A stretch of DNA of 36,025 nucleotides from Pseudalkalibacillus decolorationis (GCF_024609785.1 NZ_JANHJQ010000040.1:1-36025), one strand, 5' to 3'. Positions 16,062-24,707 are shown, counted from the stretch's first letter. The notes: generated from the letters alone by a model not told the origin. Translations and numbers: made by a program.

Positions 16062-16228
16062 TGCTATAATGTCATGGAGGCGGTATCGTAATTGAACTGT
16101 ACTCAGAAGACTGTATCAGTAAAAACAAATTGATCTGCCTTGATCCGTTAATGATGGACATGGACAGAGGGATGAAAGTTTGAAAGCGTTTTAAAATGTC
16201 CTTCTTTCTGTCTGAAAGAAGGTTTTTT
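16062..16228 (+). ncRNA. Candidate independent transcript or attenuator between birA and panB
   Basis: An extended -10 (TGcTATAAT, 16062-16070) lies just after birA, so a transcript should begin near 16077. It ends at a perfect hairpin with T-tract (16200-16228), giving about 150 nucleotides. GGACAT (16156-16161) can pair with ATGTCC (16196-16201), which would compete with the foot of the terminator stem, as in an attenuator. A frame open from 16088 to TGA 16183, behind GGAGG at 16076-16080, reads VIELYSEDCISKNKLICLDP and so on, but has only ATT or ATC as starts near the ribosome-binding site. Its second half resembles a segment before ypmA. A pan-type leader is possible given the position before panB, but I cannot confirm it. 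Confidence 0.45.
16200..16228 (+). terminator. Intrinsic terminator upstream of panB
   Basis: CCTTCTTTC-tgtct-GAAAGAAGG followed by TTTTTT: a perfect nine-pair stem. Confidence 0.9.
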
Positions 16229-16386
16229 ATATGGATATTCAAAAATCACCGGGCTAACAGGAATTAGTTCGACGTTATCACATGAGTTGGTTTTAGTCGG
16301 ACTTCATTAATAACAAGATTCATCGATTTTTGGACGCTCATCATTTAGCTTTCATCTTCCTCTGAAAAAAAGGGAGGAAAAATGCA
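16229..16386 (+). promoter_or_regulatory. panB leader region with one hairpin
   Basis: Between the terminator and panB the clearest structure is AGTTCGAC (16266-16273) pairing with GTCGGACT (16296-16303), with a 22-base loop. Leaders of pantothenate genes in Firmicutes can carry the pan RNA motif (hairpins with two bulged A). I cannot confirm that this hairpin belongs to it. The panB ribosome-binding site GGGAGGAAAA lies at the end. I see no convincing promoter in this stretch. Confidence 0.35.
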
Positions 16387-17223
16387 ATGAAGAAAACGAG
16401 TGACTTTCGAAAGATGAAGGAGAAACAAGATCCGATTGTAATGCTCACAGGCTATGATTATCCATCTGCCTTGCTTGCCGAAGAAGCTGATGTTGATATG
16501 ATTCTTGTAGGAGATTCACTCGGAATGGTTGTGCTAGGATACGATTCAACCATTCCGGTTACTATGGAAGACATGATTCATCATACGAAGGCAGTAAAAA
16601 GAGGTGCTAAGGACACATTTGTCGTAGCAGATATGCCATTCATGACCTATCATACAAACACCTCAGATGCACTTGCAAATGCCGCCCGATTAATGCAGGA
16701 AGCAGGTGCCGATGCTGTTAAAGTAGAAGGCGCCGGAGAGGTTGTTACTGTTATTGAACGGCTGACTCGTTCTGGCGTTCCAGTGGTTGCACACCTTGGG
16801 CTTACACCACAATCTGTCGCCGTTCTTGGTGGTTATAAGGTTCAAGGGAAAGATGCTCAAGCAGCTAAACAGTTACTAAATGATGCAAAAGCAGTTGAAC
16901 AGGCTGGAGCATTTGCCGTCGTGCTTGAGTGCGTTCCCAGGCAGCTAGCAGAAGTCGTTAGTAATAATTTGACAATCCCTACCATTGGTATTGGTGCGGG
17001 AATAGGTACAAATGGACAAGTTCTCGTCTATCATGACCTCATCGGATATGGAAAGCACCATGTCCCTAAATTCGTCAAACAGTATATGAATATCGCAACT
17101 GAAATAAATGCTGCGATTAAGGGCTACGTAGAGGATGTCCGTGAATCCCGTTTTCCTGAAGAAAAACATACATTCACGATGAAGGAAGAAGAACTTTCAA
17201 TGATCTACGGAGGAAAAGAATGA
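16387..17223 (+). CDS. panB: 3-methyl-2-oxobutanoate hydroxymethyltransferase
   Basis: 278 residues, a TIM-barrel enzyme. The conserved N-terminal [10 protein letters not shown] (19-28) is followed by the metal-site [20 protein letters not shown] (39-58), KVEG near 116-119 and the barrel end PTIGIGAG (about 198-205). It transfers a hydroxymethyl group from methylene-tetrahydrofolate to ketoisovalerate, giving ketopantoate, the first committed step of pantothenate synthesis. Start ATG 16387 behind GGGAGGAAAAATGCA. Its stop overlaps the panC start by four bases. Confidence 0.97.
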   Translation: MKKTSDFRKMKEKQDPIVMLTGYDYPSALLAEEADVDMILVGDSLGMVVLGYDSTIPVTMEDMIHHTKAVKRGAKDTFVVADMPFMTYHTNTSDALANAARLMQEAGADAVKVEGAGEVVTVIERLTRSGVPVVAHLGLTPQSVAVLGGYKVQGKDAQAAKQLLNDAKAVEQAGAFAVVLECVPRQLAEVVSNNLTIPTIGIGAGIGTNGQVLVYHDLIGYGKHHVPKFVKQYMNIATEINAAIKGYVEDVRESRFPEEKHTFTMKEEELSMIYGGKE

Positions 17224-18083
17224 ACCTTTTTGAAATCATCAAGGACATGCAGCTATACATTACAACACGAAAACAATCAGAGTTAAAAATAGGGTTTGTT
17301 CCAACGATGGGGTATCTTCACGAAGGACATGCAGCGTTAATGCAAAGAGCAAGGGAAGAATGTGATCTTGTTATCATCAGCATTTTTGTTAATCCACTTC
17401 AGTTTGGACCGAATGAAGACCTCGACCAATATCCTAAAGACTTTGAACGGGACGTTACGCTTGCTCGCATACATGGAGTTGATGCGATTTTTGTTCCTCA
17501 TAGTGAGGAAATGTATCCTGAAGATGAACCAGGTTGTCAGTTATCTGTAACAGGTCGAACGGGTGTATTATGTGGAAAAAGTCGTCCAGGACATTTTGAT
17601 GGTGTTGTTACCGTTCTTACGAAGCTTTTCCATATTATTCAGCCCGACCGCGCCTATTTTGGATTGAAGGATGCTCAACAAGTTGCTGTTGTAGATGATT
17701 TAATTAAAACATTTAATTTTCCAATAGAATTGGTTGGATGCGCAACTGTACGGGAGGATGACGGACTTGCCTTAAGTTCTCGTAACGTCAACCTGTCTGA
17801 AACAGAGCGTGAACAGGCTCCGCTCCTATATCAGAGTCTCTTATCTGCCAAAAAGTCCTTGGAAAGTGGAAGTTCGATTCGTCATATAAAAAAAGCATTA
17901 ATTAGCCAGCTGGAAAGTATTGAAATAGGTCATCTTGATTATGTGGAAATATTGACCTACCCAAAGCTAAAGAACGTAACCTCGTTTGAGGAAACGATTA
18001 TTATTGCACTTGCCTATCAGTTCGAAAATGCTCGTTTGATTGACAATATTATTATTTCTGAATCTGAGGATCATAGTGAATAA
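17220..18083 (+). CDS. panC: Pantothenate synthetase (pantoate-beta-alanine ligase)
   Basis: 287 residues, a class-I nucleotidyltransferase-type ligase. [13 protein letters not shown] (28-40) holds the HxGH ATP motif (H34, H37). The pantoate/ATP region FGLKDAQQ follows, and ALSSRN near 180-185 takes the KMSKS-like position. It joins pantoate with beta-alanine using ATP. Translationally coupled to panB (ATGA overlap), with GGAGG just before the start codon. Confidence 0.97.
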   Translation: MNLFEIIKDMQLYITTRKQSELKIGFVPTMGYLHEGHAALMQRAREECDLVIISIFVNPLQFGPNEDLDQYPKDFERDVTLARIHGVDAIFVPHSEEMYPEDEPGCQLSVTGRTGVLCGKSRPGHFDGVVTVLTKLFHIIQPDRAYFGLKDAQQVAVVDDLIKTFNFPIELVGCATVREDDGLALSSRNVNLSETEREQAPLLYQSLLSAKKSLESGSSIRHIKKALISQLESIEIGHLDYVEILTYPKLKNVTSFEETIIIALAYQFENARLIDNIIISESEDHSE

Positions 18084-18115
18084 AGTTCTTCTGAAAATGA
18101 AAGGGTGAAAACAAC

Positions 18116-18499
18116 ATGTATCGTACCATGTTAAAAGGAAAAATTCATAGAGCACGGGTAACCGAAGCAAACCTAAATTATGTAGGTAGTATTACAATAG
18201 ATGAAGCCATACTAGAAGCGGTTGATATGTACCCGAACGAAAAAGTTCAAATTGTAAACAATAATAATGGTGCTCGTTTTGAAACGTATATCATTCCAGG
18301 CGAAAGAGGGAGCGGAACGATTTGTGTTAACGGTGCAGCTTCCCGACTCGTACAAGAGGGGGATATCGTAATTATTTTAAATTATGCAATGATGGAGGAA
18401 GACGTAGCCCGTCAACATCAACCTGCGATAGTGATTATGGATGAACATAATGACATTATTGAACGGCGTTCCTATGAACCTGCCGGAACGATTCTATAG
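18116..18499 (+). CDS. panD: Aspartate 1-decarboxylase
   Basis: 127 residues. The precursor carries the self-cleavage site G24-S25 in [11 protein letters not shown]; Ser25 becomes the pyruvoyl cofactor of the alpha chain. The Lys9 region ([11 protein letters not shown]) and the conserved NGARFETY (58-65 region) are present. It makes beta-alanine for PanC from aspartate, completing the operon. Start ATG 18116 behind AAAGGGTGAAAACAAC. A strong terminator follows. Confidence 0.97.
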   Translation: MYRTMLKGKIHRARVTEANLNYVGSITIDEAILEAVDMYPNEKVQIVNNNNGARFETYIIPGERGSGTICVNGAASRLVQEGDIVIILNYAMMEEDVARQHQPAIVIMDEHNDIIERRSYEPAGTIL

Positions 18500-18520
18500 G
18501 AAGTTGAACGGAATTTAGTA

Positions 18521-18556
18521 GCGCAAGCGCCCGAGCTTCAGGTGCTTGCGTTTTTC
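18521..18556 (+). terminator. Intrinsic terminator of panBCD
   Basis: GCGCAAGCGCC pairs with GGTGCTTGCGT across CGAGCTTCA, followed by TTTT. Its descending arm resembles the GCTTGCG at the end of the dispersed repeat, whose copy 5 begins about five bases later. Confidence 0.9.
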
Positions 18557-18560
18557 ACAC

Positions 18561-18711
18561 GTTAAGAAAGTATAAAATTTTGCTGCATAGATGTAATGTC
18601 TAGCTCCAGCGCCCAGCCACTCGGGTCACTTCAGTCCCCTTCCGGCGGCCACAGCCTCCTCAGTGGCCTTCCAGTGCCCTTCGTGGCTACCCGGGGGCGC
18701 TTGCGCTTTTC
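18561..18711 (+). repeat. Dispersed repeat, copy 5 (short form, most diverged)
   Basis: 151 bases, starting GTTAAGAAAGTATAAAATTT and ending GGGCGCTTGCGCTTTTC. The nested complementarity is clearest here: GCGCCC with GGGCGC, AGCCAC with GTGGCT, and GGCCAC with GTGGCC, the last pair being a compensated version of GGCAAC/GTTGCC in copy 1. Directly behind the panD terminator. Confidence 0.9.
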
Positions 18712-18745
18712 ATTTCAATTGCAGAAAAGGTGCGGGAGGCGTAAA

Positions 18746-18790
18746 ATGGACAAAGAGTGTTTTAGTCGCAGATGCGATTATTTGAGGTGA
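18746..18790 (+). CDS. Possible 14-residue leader peptide before dinG
   Basis: ATG 18746 stands behind an excellent ribosome-binding site (GGGAGGCGTAAA) and opens a 14-codon frame, MDKECFSRRCDYLR, whose TGA (18788-18790) directly precedes the dinG ATG at 18792 and overlaps the dinG ribosome-binding site GAGGTGA. Such an arrangement permits translational coupling. The peptide has two Cys and four Arg, and I know no relative. Translation is inferred from the ribosome-binding site only; this could be chance. Confidence 0.4.
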   Translation: MDKECFSRRCDYLR

Positions 18791-18791
18791 A

Positions 18792-21590
18792 ATGATGAAC
18801 GAGCGTTACGTAGTTATCGATCTAGAAACAACTGGTCACTCCCCGAAGAATGGAGACCGTATTATACAAATCGGACTCGTTGTAGTGAAAAATCGGATCA
18901 TTACTGAACGGTTTTCTTCTTACGTGAATCCAAATAAAGCAATTCCACCTTTCATAACCTCCTTAACAGGAATTAGTCAATCGGATGTGGAAGAAGCACC
19001 ATTGTTCGAAGAGATCGCTCCCAAGATCCTACAAATGATGGACGGGGCTTATTTAGTTGCACATAATATTTCATTTGATCTGCCTTTCCTAAATGCTGAA
19101 CTGACAGACAGTGGTTATTTTGAGTGGAGAGGGACAACGCTTGATACTGTAGAGCTTACTCGGATTCTCATGCCTAATCTCGATTCATATAAGCTCTCTC
19201 AACTGTCAGATCTTTTATCACTTAGCCATGAGAATCCACATCAAGCGGATAGTGATGCTGAAGCTACAGGCAACCTGCTCATACAATTGTTAGAACGACT
19301 CGATACGTTGCCCTTATTGCCCTTGCAACGATTACATCCACTACTCTTAGGTCTGAAAAGTGATCTTGCAGATATTGTTCAGAACAAGATTCAAAGTAAA
19401 ATGGGGCACCTTGAGGATGAAACAGAAGGACTTGATGTGTATCGACAGCTCGTTCTTAGAAAAATAGCTGAACTTGATTCTGAATCGGATGTTGAAACTG
19501 AAATTGATCATTATGAGACCGTTTTGGAGCAGCTTGAGAAAACGATGCCAAGCTATGAAAAACGCGATGGACAAACTGAAATGATGAGTAATGTAGATTA
19601 TGCTCTTTCAAATGGAGAGCACGCTTTAATTGAAGCAGGGACAGGGATCGGTAAATCTCTAGGGTATTTAATACCTGGCCTACTACATGCGAAGAAAACC
19701 GGTCGGCCCCTGGTCGTCAGTACACACACCATTCAGCTTCAGGAGCAGTTGTTAGACCGTGACATCCCATTGCTGAAAAAGTTGGTTCCATTCGACTTTG
19801 AAGCGACCGTGTTAAAAGGACGAAATCATTATTTGTGTCTACGAAAATTTGAACAACAACTAGAGCAGTTGTACGAAAATAATTACGATGTTCTTCTTGC
19901 GAAAGCACAAATACTCGTATGGTTAACAACAACGGATGAAGGAGATATTGAAGAATTGAACCTTCCATCTGGTGGCCAATTATTCTGGCACCAGATCAAA
20001 AGTGATTCAAACTCGTGTCTGAATTACAAGTGTCCTTGGTTTTCGAAATGTTTTTATCATCGTTCAAAACGAAAATCTATGGAAGCTGAGATTGTCATTA
20101 CAAACCATGCTCTACTGTTCACTGATTTAGTTAATGATCATGCCCTCCTCCCAGCGTATAAGGAAGCGGTGATTGATGAAGCACACCATTTAGAAGATGT
20201 TGCAAGCGATCACTTTGGTCAACAAACAGATTACTTTTCGTTCCATCGACTTCTGGAACGCCTTGGATCAGATGATCAATCAATGGTGAGTTTATGGGAG
20301 AAATATGCGGAGATCCTTTCCCAATGTGAAATAAAATTCACGAAGAAAAGCATCATTGAGCCTCTAAAGGAATTGAAGTTTGAAATTGACCAGCTGTTTA
20401 GTATGATCAAATCCTATGTGGTAAGCAAACAGCGCTCTAAATCAGAAGTGGGTAAAATCAGCTACAGATTTCAAATTGAAGAAGCAGATGCAACTTGGTA
20501 TAACGATGTCAAAGAAATTGTAGCACGGGTTCAAATGCTAATAAACGATTTTATACGAACAGCTCAAAAGCTAATGAAAGAAGCACAATTAAAAGAAGAG
20601 CATTTAACCGTTCAACAAAAAGGTATCCTAGTCGATTACACTGGACTGCTTAATCGATTGGATGAAGAGAAAAATACACTCGCACATATGCTTTTATCGG
20701 CAAACGAGGGAGAAGTGTGCTGGATAGAAACGGATCAAGGTGGCGCGCGCAATGCAGCTTCACTTTATAATCAGCCGATCGATATTTCCAATAGGCTTGC
20801 AAGTGACTTCTTTGCTAAAAAGAGAAGCATTATCCTTACTTCCGCCACATTAACGATTCGAAACCGATTTAATTATGTCATGGATCGACTTGGAATTGAT
20901 GATGCGTTAACGATTCAACTCCAATCTCCATTTGATTATCAAAAGCAATCAAAAATATTAATACCAACCGATCTACCAATGATTAAAGACGTATCAACAG
21001 CAGACTACTCTGCGACTATTGCTGAGTCAATTTATCAAATTGCTCATATTACTGATGGACGTATGCTTGTCTTATTTACGAGTTATGACATGTTGAAAAA
21101 GACGTATTATCGATTTAAAGAGCTTTCAGAACCTGAAGATTTTTCATTGATAGGTCAAGGGATTGACAGTGGCAGTCGGGCAAGGCTAACGAAAAATTTC
21201 AAACAAATGGATCGTGCCGTATTGTTTGGTACAAGTAGCTTTTGGGAAGGTGTAGATATACCAGGAAATGACCTGTCTTGCCTTGTCATCGTCCGTTTGC
21301 CGTTTACACCACCAGATAATCCTGTAATGGAAGCACGAAGTGAACAAGTTCGTATTGAAGGGAAAAGTCCTTTCATGGAGCTCTCATTGCCACAAGCGAT
21401 TATCCGCTTTAAACAAGGGTTTGGCAGGCTTGTTAGAACAACTGCAGATCGGGGAGCAGTATTTGTTTTTGATCGTAGAATTGTAACAACAAAATATGGA
21501 AAAATGTTCATTAATTCACTGCCAGATGTCCCGGTTCAAAAAGGTCACATGGATGACCTTCTCGATGATTTGGAACACTGGATAGATTAA
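18792..21590 (+). CDS. dinG: ATP-dependent helicase/3'-5' exonuclease DinG
   Basis: 932 residues, the normal Bacillus length. An N-terminal DEDDh exonuclease domain (about 1-170) has VIDLETTG (D10, E12), AHNISFDLPF and HQADSDAEAT. The XPD-type superfamily 2 helicase follows, with Walker A EAGTGIGKS at about 280-288 and DEAH at about 461-464. Cysteines 349, 409, 414 and 420 have the last spacings (x4, x5) of the 4Fe-4S site known from E. coli DinG, so a cluster is plausible. The C-terminal helicase motifs include FGTSSFWEGVDIPG and QGFGRLVRT. It is thought to act on DNA/RNA hybrids and other unusual structures during repair. A possible leader peptide ends right before the start. Confidence 0.95.
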   Translation: MMNERYVVIDLETTGHSPKNGDRIIQIGLVVVKNRIITERFSSYVNPNKAIPPFITSLTGISQSDVEEAPLFEEIAPKILQMMDGAYLVAHNISFDLPFLNAELTDSGYFEWRGTTLDTVELTRILMPNLDSYKLSQLSDLLSLSHENPHQADSDAEATGNLLIQLLERLDTLPLLPLQRLHPLLLGLKSDLADIVQNKIQSKMGHLEDETEGLDVYRQLVLRKIAELDSESDVETEIDHYETVLEQLEKTMPSYEKRDGQTEMMSNVDYALSNGEHALIEAGTGIGKSLGYLIPGLLHAKKTGRPLVVSTHTIQLQEQLLDRDIPLLKKLVPFDFEATVLKGRNHYLCLRKFEQQLEQLYENNYDVLLAKAQILVWLTTTDEGDIEELNLPSGGQLFWHQIKSDSNSCLNYKCPWFSKCFYHRSKRKSMEAEIVITNHALLFTDLVNDHALLPAYKEAVIDEAHHLEDVASDHFGQQTDYFSFHRLLERLGSDDQSMVSLWEKYAEILSQCEIKFTKKSIIEPLKELKFEIDQLFSMIKSYVVSKQRSKSEVGKISYRFQIEEADATWYNDVKEIVARVQMLINDFIRTAQKLMKEAQLKEEHLTVQQKGILVDYTGLLNRLDEEKNTLAHMLLSANEGEVCWIETDQGGARNAASLYNQPIDISNRLASDFFAKKRSIILTSATLTIRNRFNYVMDRLGIDDALTIQLQSPFDYQKQSKILIPTDLPMIKDVSTADYSATIAESIYQIAHITDGRMLVLFTSYDMLKKTYYRFKELSEPEDFSLIGQGIDSGSRARLTKNFKQMDRAVLFGTSSFWEGVDIPGNDLSCLVIVRLPFTPPDNPVMEARSEQVRIEGKSPFMELSLPQAIIRFKQGFGRLVRTTADRGAVFVFDRRIVTTKYGKMFINSLPDVPVQKGHMDDLLDDLEHWID

Positions 21591-21645
21591 GAGCGGATAC
21601 GGAGCATACAATAAAGAAAACACCGACCTTGCGGAGGGATCTTTT

Positions 21646-22551
21646 GTGTATCGTAAACCGTTGATTATGTTTGTGCTATTTCTTCTGATGATTGTTATCA
21701 GTAGGTTTCCGGATAAAATTAATCCGGATCTTTTTATGACAGAACCAACAAGGGGAAATATCATTAAGGATCTTGATCTTAACTTACAACCAGGGGAAGT
21801 AGCATTCTCATTTTTGGAATTATCGAGTGGTGAATCAACATTGATTCAAGAGTCCAGTGGGAAGAATGTCCTGATCAACACAGGAAGTAAAAAGGCGAAA
21901 AAACAATTTCGTCAGCAATTAGAGGTTTTTCAAGTTAAAAAAATCGATGCGTTGATCTTTACGAATATTGGTAAACAGTACACGGGTAATTTATCTTGGA
22001 TCTTGGAGCATGTGGAGGTAAAGGAAATACTCATAGCAGAAGAAATCAAAAAGCAATTTTTGGAGCAATTCGATGTAAAAGAGGAAAATATTCAATCGTT
22101 AAAGGAAAACGACCGTCTCACCATTTTGAACGGAGTGACTTTTGAAGTTGCTTATATTGAGAAGCGTGAAGATTTTAATGAAGGTGGATTAGTTTTAGTC
22201 ACAGAATATGGTAACCACCGCTTCCTGTATATGGGTGTAGCCAGTAAAGATGCGGACGAGGCGTTAATAGAAAGAGGTACTGAAAATATTGAGCTCATTA
22301 AAGTAGGTGGATTTGGTCATTACTTTGGAACAAGCGAACGTTTGTTAAATCACGCTGACCCTCAAGTAGCTGTCATCTTCAAAAAAGATAGTTATACGAT
22401 AAGCGACGAAGTTCTAAGACGCCTACAAGAGCACTGGGCAGAAATATTATTACCACATGACCAAGGGATTATCATGATGAAATGTAATAAAAAGGATTAT
22501 GAAATTACAACTGTGCCATTAATGACACCAGATTTAGCATTGCGTTCATAA
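21646..22551 (+). CDS. ComEC-like metallo-beta-lactamase-fold protein lacking the metal site
   Basis: 301 residues from GTG 21646, behind GGAGGGATCTTT. A signal-anchor helix (about 5-19) is followed by an external domain arranged like the hydrolase domain of ComEC: FSFLELSSGESTLIQ (54-68), VLINTG (75-80) and DALIFTNIGKQYTGNL (101-116). In active relatives the last segment reads THPHxDH; here it is TNIGKQY. The later HHGS-type motif is replaced by GGFGHYFG, and the second Asp ligand (TGD) by MGVASKD. All expected metal ligands are gone, so this should be a binding or structural protein, not a nuclease. It stands between dinG and ypmA, where I recall no such gene in B. subtilis. Confidence 0.7.
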   Translation: MYRKPLIMFVLFLLMIVISRFPDKINPDLFMTEPTRGNIIKDLDLNLQPGEVAFSFLELSSGESTLIQESSGKNVLINTGSKKAKKQFRQQLEVFQVKKIDALIFTNIGKQYTGNLSWILEHVEVKEILIAEEIKKQFLEQFDVKEENIQSLKENDRLTILNGVTFEVAYIEKREDFNEGGLVLVTEYGNHRFLYMGVASKDADEALIERGTENIELIKVGGFGHYFGTSERLLNHADPQVAVIFKKDSYTISDEVLRRLQEHWAEILLPHDQGIIMMKCNKKDYEITTVPLMTPDLALRS

Positions 22552-22787
22552 ACACTTTTCAATAATTTGTTGAAATTATTCGTTATATGGTTGAAAATAA
22601 ACTACATAGATAACTGATTACCTTGGAATATAGATACGCTGACTCAAATGAGCCAGCGTAAGGTGTCAGGGAAGGAGAAGTTGTGCATTCAGTAAAGAAC
22701 TGATCTGCTCTATAGCCATAGTTTATCCTTTAATGGACAAGTTATAAGTGAGAAAAGAAGGTAGAAACATTTGGGGGAGTAGTCGAC
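22552..22787 (+). other. Intergenic region before ypmA with hairpin and shared motif
   Basis: TACGCTG-a-CTC pairs with GAG-c-CAGCGTA (22635-22660), without a T-tract. Further on, the frame 22682-22747 encodes CAFSKELICSIAIVYPLMDK before TAA but has no start codon next to the GGAGA at about 22674-22678. This part resembles the segment at 16112-16159 before panB: CAGTAAA, TGATCTGC and TTAATG-GACA occur in the same order. TTGAAA boxes occur near 22570 and 22590 without a clear -10. A structured leader or the remnant of a short gene are both possible. Confidence 0.35.
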
Positions 22788-22958
22788 ATGGAAAGCAAAA
22801 TAGAGGTATTATCGACTGTAAAAGTAGAAAAATCAAAGGATTTATATAAAATAGTTGATGCACTCAACCGAACATTAAAGCATGAAGATTTAATGTTTGG
22901 GTTGGCACTTGATCAGGAAGACGAAGAGATGATGGTTTTTACTATATATCGTACATAG
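22788..22958 (+). CDS. ypmA: YpmA, small DUF4264 protein
   Basis: 56 residues from ATG 22788 behind TTGGGGGAGT, ending at TAG 22956-22958. The sequence begins MESKIEVLSTVKVEKSKDLY and ends MMVFTIYRT, as expected for YpmA; position directly before ypmB (tseB) agrees. It is soluble and rich in charged residues, with no known activity. The next gene's ribosome-binding site overlaps its stop codon, so the two are probably coupled. Confidence 0.9.
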   Translation: MESKIEVLSTVKVEKSKDLYKIVDALNRTLKHEDLMFGLALDQEDEEMMVFTIYRT

Positions 22959-22967
22959 GTGATATGG

Positions 22968-23468
22968 ATGAAAAAGTGGAAATACGTAACGACAGTTGGT
23001 TTATTGCTCACAATCACAATAGGGGTCTCGTATTATTATTATGTAATTAATGACCAACGGCATGAACAAAGCGAAGCGGTTACAGCCGCTAGGAAAGAAC
23101 TTAAGCTTACAAATATAAAAGATATTGAACATTATTATGGTTCTTACGGCTCATTTCAAGTCATCAAAGCAAGCATTGGTGAAAACAAACAATATGTATT
23201 CGTTCCAGTCAAAAAAGGGGAGCCAAGAACAATTTCTGTTAACGAAGGCTGGAGTAAGGAAAAGGTGAAAAAATATGTGAGTGAGGAGCTTAATCCAGAC
23301 GAATTGATTTCAATCCAACTCGGTTTGGAGAAGTATACAAAATCTTCTACTCTGACACCTGTATGGGAAATTGTCTTCGAAGATGGTAATCAATCGTATA
23401 CCTTTCATTATATCCGGTATGCTGATGGTACCTTTTTTAAAGAATATAGCATGACTCAAGCATCTTAG
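22968..23468 (+). CDS. tseB: Cell wall elongation regulator TseB (YpmB)
   Basis: 166 residues from ATG 22968, preceded by AGGTGAT; an in-frame GTG at 22959 lies inside that ribosome-binding region. A single N-terminal membrane anchor (about 4-23) carries an external region with two PepSY-like halves (EAVTAARKELKLTNIKDIEH and the later VSEELNPDELISIQLG). In B. subtilis, YpmB/TseB works with the transpeptidase PBP2A in lateral wall growth. The gene lies between ypmA and aspB as in that organism. Confidence 0.88.
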   Translation: MKKWKYVTTVGLLLTITIGVSYYYYVINDQRHEQSEAVTAARKELKLTNIKDIEHYYGSYGSFQVIKASIGENKQYVFVPVKKGEPRTISVNEGWSKEKVKKYVSEELNPDELISIQLGLEKYTKSSTLTPVWEIVFEDGNQSYTFHYIRYADGTFFKEYSMTQAS

Positions 23469-23517
23469 AAGAAAAATCAGCCAATATTTAATAACGATAC
23501 AGACGGAGGTTAACGTA

Positions 23518-24702
23518 ATGAAATTAGCAAAAAGAGTAAAAGCATTAACACCATCTAGTACACTGGCCATTACCGCAAAAGCAAATGCTTTAAAAGCAGA
23601 AGGTCATGATGTAATCGCCTTAGGTGCAGGGGAACCAGACTTTAATACCCCGGAAAATATTATTCAAAAGGCAGAACAAGCTATGCATGAAGGGTTCACA
23701 AAATATACTCCATCCGGAGGGCTTCCGCAATTAAAGAAAAGTATTATTCGGAAATTTGAACAAGATCAGCAAATTTCCTATGAACCAGGAGAAATAATCG
23801 TAACAACAGGTGCGAAGCATGCCCTGTATACACTCTTTCAAGTTCTCCTCGATGAAGGAGATGAAGTTATTGTTCCATCACCGTACTGGGTAAGTTATCC
23901 TGAGCAGGTTAAGCTTGCGGGTGGCATACCAGTTCACGCGGAAGGAAAGGAAGAAAATGGATATAAAATAACCCCAGACCAGCTTGTAAGCTGTATAACA
24001 CCCCAAACGAAAGCAGTAATCATTAACTCTCCATCGAATCCTACAGGGGCGATTTATACGGAAGATGAGTTAAAAGCAATAGGGAAGGTATGTATTGAGC
24101 ATGACCTCTTAATTATTTCAGATGAAATTTATGAAAAGCTTGTTTATTTTGGAGAACAACACATTTCAATTGCTCAGCTTTCTACAGAGCTAAAGGATCG
24201 AACCATTATTATTAATGGTGTATCTAAATCTCATTCTATGACGGGATGGCGAATCGGATATGCTGCAGGCAATAGAGATATAATTCAAGCAATGACCAAC
24301 CTTGCAAGCCACAGCACATCTAACCCGACTTCCATTGCCCAATACGCAGCAATTGAGGCTTATGATGGCACACAAGAACCAGTGACAGAGATGAAAGAAG
24401 CATTCGAACAACGATTAAATCAAGTATATGAGCTATTGATTCAAATACCTGGTTTTAAATGTGAAAAACCTTCAGGGGCATTCTACCTTTTTCCAAACGT
24501 AACCGAGGCAGTTCGATTAACAGGCTTCGAAAGTGTTGATCAATGGGTGGAGGCATTGTTAGAATATGAAAAGGTTGCACTCGTACCAGGCAGCGGGTTC
24601 GGTGCAAAGGATAATGTCCGACTATCCTATGCCACTTCATTAGATGTTCTTGAAGAAGCCTTGAAACGGATGAAAAGCTTTATGGAAAAGCACCAAAGTT
24701 AA
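23518..24702 (+). CDS. aspB: Aspartate aminotransferase, class I
   Basis: 394 residues, PLP-dependent fold type I. GAGEPDFNTPENI (36-48) is the N-terminal signature, SPSNPTGA lies near 164-171, and the Schiff-base lysine is in GVSKSHSMTGWRIGY (Lys near 236), followed by the phosphate-binding Arg. It interconverts aspartate and oxaloacetate with glutamate/2-oxoglutarate. Start ATG 23518 behind GGAGGTTAACGTA. The asnS gene follows, so aspartate and asparagine metabolism stand side by side. Confidence 0.95.
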   Translation: MKLAKRVKALTPSSTLAITAKANALKAEGHDVIALGAGEPDFNTPENIIQKAEQAMHEGFTKYTPSGGLPQLKKSIIRKFEQDQQISYEPGEIIVTTGAKHALYTLFQVLLDEGDEVIVPSPYWVSYPEQVKLAGGIPVHAEGKEENGYKITPDQLVSCITPQTKAVIINSPSNPTGAIYTEDELKAIGKVCIEHDLLIISDEIYEKLVYFGEQHISIAQLSTELKDRTIIINGVSKSHSMTGWRIGYAAGNRDIIQAMTNLASHSTSNPTSIAQYAAIEAYDGTQEPVTEMKEAFEQRLNQVYELLIQIPGFKCEKPSGAFYLFPNVTEAVRLTGFESVDQWVEALLEYEKVALVPGSGFGAKDNVRLSYATSLDVLEEALKRMKSFMEKHQS

Positions 24703-24707
24703 TAGGG

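Noticed and set aside
16062-16386. T-box or other known riboswitch before panB
   Set aside because: I find no T-box antiterminator core (GGTGG-ACCGCG type) and no recognisable riboswitch core, so only an unclassified leader is reported.
18596-18790. Plus-strand frame of 64 codons before dinG
   Set aside because: It starts inside repeat copy 5 without a ribosome-binding site. Only its last 14 codons, from ATG 18746, have a proper start and are reported separately.
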